From Spirochaetaceae bacterium (GTDB taxonomy: Bacteria > Spirochaetota > Spirochaetia > Treponematales > Breznakiellaceae): a stretch of 5,685 bases of DNA. Location: contig JAISZQ010000383.1 of assembly GCA_031269165.1 (NCBI GenBank), positions 1 through 5,685 on the forward strand, written 5' to 3'. The translations under genes were made by a program, and so were the position numbers. Within the stretch, counting starts at the first letter, position 1, and every line of letters starts with the position of its first letter. Of the stretch, positions 1 through 4,921 are shown in pieces. The notes under the pieces were generated by a model. The model made no database searches. It had not been told where the DNA came from and saw only the letters and a program-made list of their open reading frames with translations.

Positions 1-35
1 AACAGCCTTAGGCGCGTATGCGGAACAGCCTTAGG
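1..35. repeat. Pair of 12-base direct repeats at the window edge
   Basis: AACAGCCTTAGG occurs at 1-12 and again at 24-35, a period of 23 bases. Read on the other strand the unit is CCTAAGGCTGTT, loosely like the ends of the MITE-like element at 4921-5083 (TTAGAGCCTGTTCA). It may be part of a tandem array or element end continuing to the left of the window. Nothing coding is visible here. Confidence 0.5.
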
Positions 36-47
36 GCCGGATAGGTT

Positions 48-79
48 CCTCGCAATGACGGGGCATCGTCATTGCGAGG
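48..79. repeat. Perfect palindrome made of two repeat ends facing each other
   Basis: CCTCGCAATGACG (48-60) and CGTCATTGCGAGG (67-79) are exact reverse complements of 13 bases separated by GGGCAT. The right arm is also the left end of the full repeat at 67-152, so a solo end sits head-to-head with a complete copy. A degraded third end (TAATGATGGGGCAT, 167-180) follows the full copy. The RNA would form a strong hairpin in either orientation. Confidence 0.75.
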
Positions 80-152
80 GCGAAGACCGAAGCAATCCAG
101 ACGGGGAAGGCCCTCACACGGGATTGCTTCGCCCTGCGGGCTCGCAATGACG
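67..152. repeat. Dispersed palindromic repeat, copy A (complete)
   Basis: The 86-base unit has nested inverted arms. The outer arms are CGTCATTGCGAG (67-78) and CTCGCAATGACG (141-152); the inner arms are GAAGCAATCC (89-98) and GGATTGCTTC (121-130). The centre AAGGCCCTCAC is shared with copies B and C, so the family is homologous through its core and not only in its arms. It has no coding capacity of its own. Similar intergenic palindromic repeats are known in many bacterial genomes; family membership here rests on comparison within this window. Confidence 0.8.
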
Positions 153-320
153 GGGCGGTTCGCTTGTAATGATGGGGCATGGAGGAGGCGGATATGACGT
201 AGGGTTTATGGTGTGGATAGCCCGGTTGCGGGGGATGCGAATGCTCAAGAGGGGCGCATCCGACGGATATTCAGTATACGGAATTGGCGCGTATACAGCG
301 TTGAGAAAAGTTATGCGTCA

Positions 321-350
321 TTGAAAAATGAAATCTCGCCGCCATATAGG
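321..350 (+). promoter_or_regulatory. Candidate sigma-70-type promoter for the lipoprotein operon
   Basis: TTGAAA (321-326, five of six to the -35 consensus) lies 18 bases before TATAGG (345-350, four of six to the -10 consensus). This predicts a leader of about 45 bases before the start at 402. The spacing is slightly long and the -10 is mediocre. No operator is obvious, although GTATAC occurs twice upstream (274-279 and 291-296). Confidence 0.35.
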
Positions 351-388
351 GCGCCGCATAACGAAAACTTTGAAGCCATAAATAAAGT

Positions 389-394
389 AAGGAG
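389..394 (+). promoter_or_regulatory. Shine-Dalgarno that fixes the start of the first lipoprotein
   Basis: AAGGAG at 389-394 sits seven bases before the ATG at 402. The same frame is open upstream to a GTG at 213, but only the 402 start has a good ribosome site and only it places a basic, hydrophobic, lipobox-ended signal peptide at the N terminus. Confidence 0.8.
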
Positions 395-401
395 TAATAA
401 A

Positions 402-1079
402 ATGGCAAAGAAAAGAATTTTTTTGAGAATGTTCGGCGTGGTGCCGGCATTGTTGGTGTTCGTGGTTAGTATGGGGTTTATTGCGGCTTGCGGGTCTTCG
501 CCATCATCGGCGCAGACGCAGGAACAAAAACCGCCTGAAGTCGTCAAGGATTTGGGCGCGTATGATACGTCGTGGGACGATGCGGAGTTCTGCACGCTTA
601 TTATCCCGTCATCCGTCGTGGTAACCTCGATTGACGGCAGTACCGTAGACTGGGGGCTTTTCCAAAGCGAAGCGGTGAAGGTGGCAATTCCGGCGGGGTC
701 GCATACCCTGTTGGCCGATTACAGCCACCCGTTGAAACTGCAAAGTCTCGATGGTACCGAATACTCCGAGTATAATCCAAACGCGTATCGGGAACAGCAG
801 GAGCGGATACGGCAGGCGGAGCAGGTGGGGGGAAAGGCGGGTGCCGAGCGTCAGCAAGCGGTGGAGATTTTAGGCGGCCTTTTTTCTATGGGCAAACAAG
901 CCGCGGCTGACGCGAAGGCGAAAAAGATTCAGCAGGAAAACGAACGAAGAATCGAGGAAGCGCGGCTTGCATCAAACAAAAACATCGAGATTTACCAGCG
1001 CTTTGCGCCCGGTGGGGCATATACGCTTGAAATTGTGCCCAATAGTGCCGGGCCTTACCAAGTGCGGATAGGGGGGTAG
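402..1079 (+). CDS. Putative lipoprotein with a long charged helix, family not recognised
   Basis: The product is 225 residues. A lipoprotein signal peptide is clear: basic start (MAKKR), hydrophobic stretch to about residue 28, and lipobox IAAC with Cys30 as the lipidation site, so it should be anchored in a membrane facing the periplasm or surface. The mature protein begins with a short Ser/Gln/Pro-rich linker (31-48). Residues about 60-112 look beta-rich and include VAIPAGSHTLLADY, a pattern seen in small beta-sandwich lipoprotein domains. Residues about 127-196 are highly charged and Gln/Glu/Arg/Lys-rich, probably a long helix or coiled coil with a Gly/Ala break near 143-165. A short beta-like C terminus (YTLEIVP, then YQVRIGG) follows. 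It is the first gene of an operon, with the next start 3 bases after its stop. I cannot assign a function; envelope structural or assembly roles are possible but unproven. Confidence 0.85.
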   Translation: MAKKRIFLRMFGVVPALLVFVVSMGFIAACGSSPSSAQTQEQKPPEVVKDLGAYDTSWDDAEFCTLIIPSSVVVTSIDGSTVDWGLFQSEAVKVAIPAGSHTLLADYSHPLKLQSLDGTEYSEYNPNAYREQQERIRQAEQVGGKAGAERQQAVEILGGLFSMGKQAAADAKAKKIQQENERRIEEARLASNKNIEIYQRFAPGGAYTLEIVPNSAGPYQVRIGG

Positions 1080-1082
1080 AAG

Positions 1083-1823
1083 ATGATTTCACAAAAGCAA
1101 CGATTGATATGCATGGTTGTTACGGCTGTTTTATGCGCGGGATGCGCCTCGAAACCGGCGGCGGCTGCCAAAACGCAGGCGGCCCCGGTCAATCCGGCGG
1201 ATGTCAGGCGGCTTGTGCCCAAGACCGATATGGACGCCGTGGTGGAAGCCGGGCAATCGGCGGTGTACGTGAGTTTTCCGAGGCTGAAATCCAAATACTC
1301 GGTGTGCGTCTTTGTAAACGGCCAGATTGAGGCCCAGGTTTTGGCGCAATCCACGGAGAAAATCATTGTCCGCAACGGGAAAAACACGTATCGATTTGCG
1401 ATGTATGATATAGCGGAAGCGGACCTCCGATGGACGGAAGAGGGGACTGAAAAGGAAGCGGTTATCGTATCGAATAACGATGTAAGCACCATCACGCTCG
1501 ATTCGGATTCGGGCTACGATTTGTTTTTCACGATAAAGAAAGAAGGGCTTCCCGGGTTCGCCAAGAAAACGAGCCGTAATCCGGCCCCCGAAGTGCCGGG
1601 ACAAAGTCAGAGCGGCCAAGCCGTTGCGTACAGCGTGTCGGTAAACGGGGTCCCGGCCGGTCCCTTTTCGATAGCGGTACTAAAAACGATGGCGCAAAAA
1701 GGGGAACTGACACGGAACTCGCTGGTCTGGAAAGAAGGGATGCCGCAATGGGCGGAGGCGGGAACGATAAAGGAACTGGAGCCGGTGTTCGGGGCGGTCC
1801 CGCCGCCGCTGCCTCCCCGGTAA
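1083..1823 (+). CDS. Lipoprotein with C-terminal GYF_2-like domain and proline-rich tail
   Basis: The product is 246 residues. The signal peptide ends in LCAGC, with Cys21 as the probable lipidated residue; Cys at -3 is not classical but fits relaxed spirochaetal lipoboxes. An Ala/Pro/Lys linker (22-38) leads to a beta-rich domain (about 58-155) that I do not recognise. After a Pro/Gln/Ser linker (166-180), residues 183-236 match the GYF_2 pattern (Pfam PF14237): Y183, the GPF triplet 193-195, then LVWKEGMPQW with W216 and W223. The protein ends PPPLPPR. GYF domains in general bind proline-rich peptides, so binding to such a partner, or to its own tail, is plausible but inferred. GYF_2 domains are commonly seen in bacterial membrane proteins. 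The start follows the previous stop by 3 bases; a G-run at 1071-1076 may serve as a weak ribosome site, suggesting translational coupling. The two lipoproteins probably act together. Confidence 0.85.
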   Translation: MISQKQRLICMVVTAVLCAGCASKPAAAAKTQAAPVNPADVRRLVPKTDMDAVVEAGQSAVYVSFPRLKSKYSVCVFVNGQIEAQVLAQSTEKIIVRNGKNTYRFAMYDIAEADLRWTEEGTEKEAVIVSNNDVSTITLDSDSGYDLFFTIKKEGLPGFAKKTSRNPAPEVPGQSQSGQAVAYSVSVNGVPAGPFSIAVLKTMAQKGELTRNSLVWKEGMPQWAEAGTIKELEPVFGAVPPPLPPR

Positions 1824-1840
1824 CAAGGCTGCCGTTACCG
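1818..1840 (+). terminator. Hairpin over the stop codon of the lipoprotein operon
   Basis: CGGTAAC (1818-1824) and GTTACCG (1834-1840) form a perfect seven-base stem with a nine-base loop, and the left arm contains the TAA stop. No T-run follows, so this is not a classical intrinsic terminator. It could stabilise the 3' end or end the operon with help from the repeats downstream. Confidence 0.35.
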
Positions 1841-1893
1841 TGATGCGCTCTCGTGGGAAACCGCAGATGCTCACCAGTTGGCGGCGGGGAGCG

Positions 1894-1931
1894 TGCCGCA
1901 ATGACGGGGGGCTTGCCGCAATGACGAGGGG
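1894..1931. repeat. Two solo repeat ends in tandem
   Basis: TGCCGCAATGACG occurs at 1894-1906 and 1914-1926, period 20. It is a variant of the outer arm (TCGCAATGACG) of the palindromic repeat family. A third solo end, GCCGCAATGACGGGG, lies at 2036-2050 between copies B and C. These look like leftovers of repeat turnover. With copies B to D they account for almost all of the gene-free stretch 1841-2229. Confidence 0.65.
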
Positions 1932-1935
1932 TGTT

Positions 1936-2029
1936 GTCATTGCGAACCCGAAGGGTGAAGCAATCCAGATGGAGGAGGCCCTCGCACTGGATTGCTTCGC
2001 TCGGCAATTTGCCGCTCGCTCGCAATGAC
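1936..2029. repeat. Dispersed palindromic repeat, copy B (complete)
   Basis: The unit is 94 bases. Outer arms are GTCATTGCGA (1936-1945) and TCGCAATGAC (2020-2029); inner arms GAAGCAATCCAG (1957-1968) and CTGGATTGCTTC (1987-1998) are perfect over 12 bases. The centre contains GGAGGCCCTCGCA, matching copies A and C. Short open frames across it on both strands are translations of the repeat and not genes. Confidence 0.85.
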
Positions 2030-2071
2030 GGGCAGGCCGCAATGACGGGGCGGGTCGTGACGAGGGGGGTT

Positions 2072-2167
2072 GTCATTGCGAACCCGCGGCAACATGGTTG
2101 CCGTTGGTGAAGCAATTCAGACGAAGGAGGCCCTCACGCTGGATTGCCGCGCTCCGCTCGCAATGAC
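2072..2167. repeat. Dispersed palindromic repeat, copy C (complete, with extra palindrome)
   Basis: The unit is 96 bases. Outer arms are GTCATTGCGA (2072-2081) and TCGCAATGAC (2158-2167). The inner arms have decayed (GAAGCAATTCAG against CTGGATTGCCGC). The left arm carries a 15-base insert palindrome, GGCAAC-ATG-GTTGCC (2088-2102), absent from copy B. The core GGAGGCCCTCACG is conserved. A simple run of imperfect CCACGAA-like units follows at 2175-2204. Confidence 0.8.
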
Positions 2168-2206
2168 GACTCTGCCACGAACCACGCGAACCAACACGAA
2201 CACGCT

Positions 2207-2252
2207 CGTCATTGCGAGCAAGCCGCTCGTTAGAGCGGGCGAAGCAATCCAG
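2207..2252. repeat. Half copy D of the palindromic repeat, overlapping the 3' end of ispE
   Basis: Only the left half is present: CGTCATTGCGAG at 2207-2218 and GCGAAGCAATCCAG at 2239-2252. The core and right half expected after 2252 are replaced by ispE coding sequence. Between the motifs lies CCGCTC-GTTA-GAGCGG (2223-2238), a six-base stem whose loop holds the ispE stop codon. Read on the minus strand this half copy encodes the last residues of IspE, so it is repeat, coding end and possible 3' hairpin at once. Confidence 0.8.
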
Positions 2253-3195
2253 CGGGTAACACGAAGCGTTTGCCCGCCTTCCCCCGGCGGGATTCCCCTT
2301 GCTCACTGCACAATGATGCCACGGCTGTTGCCGCCGCCTCTGCCGCATCCGCGCTTTCATACACGCCGAAAACCGTCGAGCCGGAGCCTGAGAGCAGGGT
2401 AAACGACGCGCCGGTTCCGTGCAGGGCGGAAAAAATTGCCCGGTACTCGCCTGAATGAGGATGCCGGTCATCCAGAAAAACGCTTTGGAAATCGTTCCGG
2501 TAGGGCCACGCGGACGGCGGCTTTTTGAGTGCCGCGATCAGCGTTTCCGGGGAGACTGCCTCGCGCAAGACGGAATCTCGCGGGCTGGACGCTTGCAGAG
2601 CAGAACGCCGTTCGTCCAGCAGACGGTAGGCCTCGGCGGTTTCGCTTGCAAAGGCCGGTTTGACCAGTACGAAAAACAAGTCTTTGTCCACGGCGAACGG
2701 GGCAACATGCTCCCCTCGGCCGCTCACGAATGCTGGTTTTCCCTCGATAAAGAACGGAACGTCGCTGCCAAGCCGGGCGGCTGTCTCCATGAGCGCGTCA
2801 TGCGAAAGAGGAAACCCCGCCGCCTCGTTTAACGCGCCGAGAATGGCCGCCGCATTTGACGATCCGCCGCCCAGCCCCGCGCCCAGCGGAATCGTTTTCT
2901 CGATGGCGATCCGCAGCGAAAACGCGAGTCCCGTCTCTTGGGAAAAAAGGAACGCGGCCCGGTACATCAGGTTGTGTTCGAGCGGCATACCACCCGAAAC
3001 ACCGTCCTCCATGCCGCGTATCGTTATGGAAACCGTTGCGGAACGAGAAACCGCAAGATCAATATGGTCGCACAACGAGACCGGCACAAAGATGCTCTCG
3101 ATGTCGTGAAACCCATCCGGCCTTTTTTCACCAACGGCCAAGTGCAGATTTATCTTTGCGGGCGAGCATATCTTTTTTTGAAACAGAGACTCCAT
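2230..3195 (-). CDS. ispE: 4-diphosphocytidyl-2-C-methyl-D-erythritol kinase
   Basis: IspE is the ATP-dependent GHMP-family kinase that phosphorylates CDP-methylerythritol in the cytoplasmic MEP pathway to IPP and DMAPP. All family signatures are present in the 321 residues: PAKINLHL near the N terminus with the likely catalytic K14 and substrate-side N16, RPDGFHDIES (25-34), the ATP-binding loop PLGAGLGGGSSNAA (103-116), LGSDVPFF with the likely catalytic D145, and the C-terminal glycine motif LLSGSGSTVFGV (268-279). The length exceeds the roughly 283 residues of the E. coli enzyme, through extra sequence in loops and at the C terminus. The start at 3195 puts PAKIN at the expected distance, but no Shine-Dalgarno precedes it and a -10-like TATACT lies only 10 bases upstream, hinting at a very short leader. 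Residues 316-321 and the TAA stop are written in repeat DNA (half copy D). It is transcribed away from uppP. Confidence 0.95.
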   Translation of the reverse strand: MESLFQKKICSPAKINLHLAVGEKRPDGFHDIESIFVPVSLCDHIDLAVSRSATVSITIRGMEDGVSGGMPLEHNLMYRAAFLFSQETGLAFSLRIAIEKTIPLGAGLGGGSSNAAAILGALNEAAGFPLSHDALMETAARLGSDVPFFIEGKPAFVSGRGEHVAPFAVDKDLFFVLVKPAFASETAEAYRLLDERRSALQASSPRDSVLREAVSPETLIAALKKPPSAWPYRNDFQSVFLDDRHPHSGEYRAIFSALHGTGASFTLLSGSGSTVFGVYESADAAEAAATAVASLCSEQGESRRGKAGKRFVLPAGLLRPL

Positions 3196-3205
3196 CGTTG
3201 TTGAC

Positions 3206-3234
3206 AGTATAAAATGAACAGCGCGTAGTGAACA
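3206..3234 (-). promoter_or_regulatory. Candidate promoter of ispE, very close to the start codon
   Basis: On the minus strand TATACT (3211-3206) is five of six to the -10 consensus, preceded 17 bases upstream by a weak TGTTCA (3234-3229, three of six). Transcription would begin near 3199, about four bases before the ATG at 3195. That matches the absence of a ribosome site. Confidence 0.4.
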
Positions 3235-3241
3235 GGGGAGG

Positions 3242-3281
3242 CTGTTTCAAAACGGAACGTTGTCCGTCTGTTCCAAAACGG
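3242..3281. repeat. 14-base direct repeat in the ispE-uppP control region
   Basis: CTGTTTCAAAACGG (3242-3255) and CTGTTCCAAAACGG (3268-3281) differ at one base and are 26 bases apart. The first, with the preceding GAGG, resembles an insertion-sequence terminal repeat; it also pairs imperfectly with TGAACAG at 3229-3235. It could be paired regulator sites serving both divergent genes, or mobile-element scar. Confidence 0.5.
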
Positions 3282-3285
3282 CCGC

Positions 3286-3315
3286 TTGGCTTTGAGACGG
3301 ATATGTTGGTATAAT
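3286..3315 (+). promoter_or_regulatory. Promoter of uppP with consensus -10 next to the start codon
   Basis: A perfect TATAAT (3310-3315) is preceded at 18 bases by TTGGCT (3286-3291, four of six). Predicted transcription start is about 3321-3325 and the GTG start codon is at 3325, so the transcript would be leaderless or nearly so. No Shine-Dalgarno precedes 3325, consistent with this. Confidence 0.55.
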
Positions 3316-3324
3316 GGTGCAGTT

Positions 3325-4116
3325 GTGACGGTTATTCAGGCGATAGTCCTTGGCGCGGTACAAGGGATAACAGAATTTTTGCCGGTGAGCAGTTCCGGGC
3401 ATCTGGTGCTGTTGCAAAGGCTTTTGAAGATCGACGAGCCTCCTCTGCTCTTTGATACGATGGTGCATGTGGGGACGCTGGGAGCGGTGGTTATTGTTCT
3501 TTGGGAAGAGGTGTTGGCCCTCCTCAAAAAACCGTGGCAGAAACAGACGCTGCTTCTGGTCATCGCAACCCTGCCCACCGTTGGTGCGGCACTCCTGTTT
3601 AACGACGTGATCGAGGCTGCCTTCCGGGGAGGCGCGTTGCTCGGCCCGGCGTTTCTTTTTACGGCGGTCGCGCTTACCGTGGCTGAGTTGTTGCCGATAC
3701 GCGCCGGGGCCCCGCCTGAAAAACGGCCGAGGGAAAAGATGAACCTGCTTGACGCGGTTGTCATCGGGGTTTGCCAAAGCGTCGCTATTTTGCCGGCGGT
3801 TTCCCGGTCGGGGTTGACTCTTTCGGGCAGCCTCCTCCGTAACATTGACCGGGAAGACGCCGCGAGGTTTTCTTTCTTGCTCTCCATCCCGGCGATTCTC
3901 GGCGCGTTGGTATTGCAGTTGGCCGGTTTCTCAGACGGCGTATCCGAAACAGGGGGCCTCTCTCTGGCTGTCGGTACGCTCACGGCCTTTCTCTCAGGGC
4001 TTTTAGCCATCAGGCTGATGTTGAAAATCGTCCGCGAAAAACGCTTGTTCGGATTCGCCGCATACACCGCCGTACTCGGCATCCTCTGCATTGTCTTGGG
4101 GAAACACCTCGGGTAG
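3325..4116 (+). CDS. uppP: Undecaprenyl-diphosphate phosphatase (BacA/UppP family)
   Basis: UppP is an integral membrane enzyme that removes one phosphate from undecaprenyl diphosphate, regenerating the lipid carrier for peptidoglycan and other envelope polymers; overexpression of the family is known to give bacitracin resistance. Taking GTG 3325 as start gives 263 residues beginning MTVIQAIVLG, the usual family N terminus and length. An upstream in-frame TTG at 3286 would add 13 atypical residues and lies in the promoter. The first signature QGITEFLPVSSSGHL carries Q13 and E17 of the (E/Q)xxxE motif, S23 and H26. The second, PAVSRSGLTLSG (158-169), carries R161, aligned with the catalytic arginine of the E. 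coli enzyme, and RFSFLLSIPAILGA (181-194) follows. The remainder is a series of hydrophobic membrane segments. It is followed at 13 bases by the DUF1848 gene, probably co-transcribed, and is divergent from ispE, which helps supply the isoprenoid precursor. Confidence 0.95.
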   Translation: MTVIQAIVLGAVQGITEFLPVSSSGHLVLLQRLLKIDEPPLLFDTMVHVGTLGAVVIVLWEEVLALLKKPWQKQTLLLVIATLPTVGAALLFNDVIEAAFRGGALLGPAFLFTAVALTVAELLPIRAGAPPEKRPREKMNLLDAVVIGVCQSVAILPAVSRSGLTLSGSLLRNIDREDAARFSFLLSIPAILGALVLQLAGFSDGVSETGGLSLAVGTLTAFLSGLLAIRLMLKIVREKRLFGFAAYTAVLGILCIVLGKHLG

Positions 4117-4129
4117 GTATGCTGTTCCC

Positions 4130-4921
4130 ATGATTATAAGCGCGAGCAGGAGAACGGATATTCCCGCCTGTCATGCGGAATGGCTGTTTGAGCGCATCGA
4201 AGCGGGATTTGTGCCGGTGCAAAATCCTTTTAATCCCCGGCACATACGCGAAGTTGACCTGTCGCCTTCCGCAGTTGACGGTATCGTGTTCTGGACCAAA
4301 AACCCGGGCCCGATGATGGGGAACCTCGACGCGCTGGACGACTACGCGTACTACTTCCAGTTTACGCTCAACGCGTATCTTCAGGATATGGAAGTCAATC
4401 TGCCGCCGAAACCGCGCCTGCGGGAGACGTTTATGCGGCTGTCGGACAAGATCGGGCCTGAACGAGTGATATGGCGTTACGATCCGGTTTTGCTCACCGA
4501 CACCTACACTGTTTCCTACCATATTGATCATTTCGGGGAGACGGCGGAACGACTGCGCGGGTACACCAAACGGGTCGTGTTCAGTTTTATTGACTTTTAT
4601 AAAAGAATCGACCGGGCGGTACAACGGTTTGGTATCAGGGGCGCGGACGACGGTGAGAAAGACGTGATGGCCGCAGAGTTCGCCGCGATCGCCCGGCAAA
4701 ACGGTTTGTCGATAGAGACATGCGCGGAAGACATTGATTTGTCAAGGCACGGCATCTCCCACGGGCATTGCGTTGACGAAGCCCTCATCTCGGCACTGCG
4801 CGGCTATAGCCTCAACGTTGGCAAAGATAAAAACCAGCGTCCCCAATGCGGTTGCGCGTCGAGTGTCGATATTGGGGCCTACCATTCCTGCCAAAACGGA
4901 TGCGTCTACTGTTACGCTTAG
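4130..4921 (+). CDS. DUF1848 family protein with C-terminal cysteine cluster, apparently 3'-truncated
   Basis: The product is 263 residues and I recognise the DUF1848 (PF08902) pattern: MIISASRRTDIPA at the N terminus, then VFWTKNP (53-59), YYFQFTLN (74-81), VIWRYDPVLLTD (113-124), FSFIDFYK (151-158) and ETCAEDIDL (196-204). The C terminus has CGC (240-242) followed by CQNGCVYCYA, giving C254-x3-C258-x2-C261. This is the spacing of the iron-sulfur motif of radical SAM enzymes, but at the C-terminal instead of the N-terminal end. The family has no established function that I know of. From memory most members continue for about 25-35 residues after YCYAN; here the frame stops directly after YCYA, and the last base of the TAG stop is the first base of the MITE-like element. 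The start at 4130 gives the canonical N terminus; an earlier TTG (4091) lies inside uppP. The ribosome site is weak (GGGTAGG at 4111-4117). Confidence 0.85.
   Translation: MIISASRRTDIPACHAEWLFERIEAGFVPVQNPFNPRHIREVDLSPSAVDGIVFWTKNPGPMMGNLDALDDYAYYFQFTLNAYLQDMEVNLPPKPRLRETFMRLSDKIGPERVIWRYDPVLLTDTYTVSYHIDHFGETAERLRGYTKRVVFSFIDFYKRIDRAVQRFGIRGADDGEKDVMAAEFAAIARQNGLSIETCAEDIDLSRHGISHGHCVDEALISALRGYSLNVGKDKNQRPQCGCASSVDIGAYHSCQNGCVYCYA

Noticed and set aside
213..401. Extension of the first lipoprotein gene to a GTG at 213.
   Set aside because: No ribosome site at 213, the added 63 residues are not signal-like, and AAGGAG plus a lipoprotein signal peptide mark 402 as the start.
1840..2115. Open frames on both strands across the repeat cluster.
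   Set aside because: They are translations of palindromic repeats with no ribosome sites and low-complexity Arg/Ala/Ser-rich products.
1894..2252. CRISPR array.
   Set aside because: Units are palindromic, of unequal length and spacing, lack unique spacers of constant size, and have no cas genes nearby.
2270..3212. Several long + strand frames opposite ispE, and minus-strand frames opposite uppP.
   Set aside because: They are shadows of well-identified genes in GC-rich DNA and have no recognisable family features.
3201..3229. Perfect TTGACA at 3201-3206 as a + strand -35 for uppP.
   Set aside because: The best hexamer at 17 bases (CGTAGT, 3224-3229) matches only three of six, and a consensus TATAAT lies right at uppP.
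3286..3324. TTG 3286 as the uppP start.
   Set aside because: It lies at the -35 of the promoter and adds 13 atypical residues; GTG 3325 gives the usual MTVIQAIVLG start.
4119..4133. Five-codon mini-ORF ATG CTG TTC CCA TGA overlapping the DUF1848 start.
   Set aside because: It is too short to distinguish from chance, although it could in principle couple translation from uppP.
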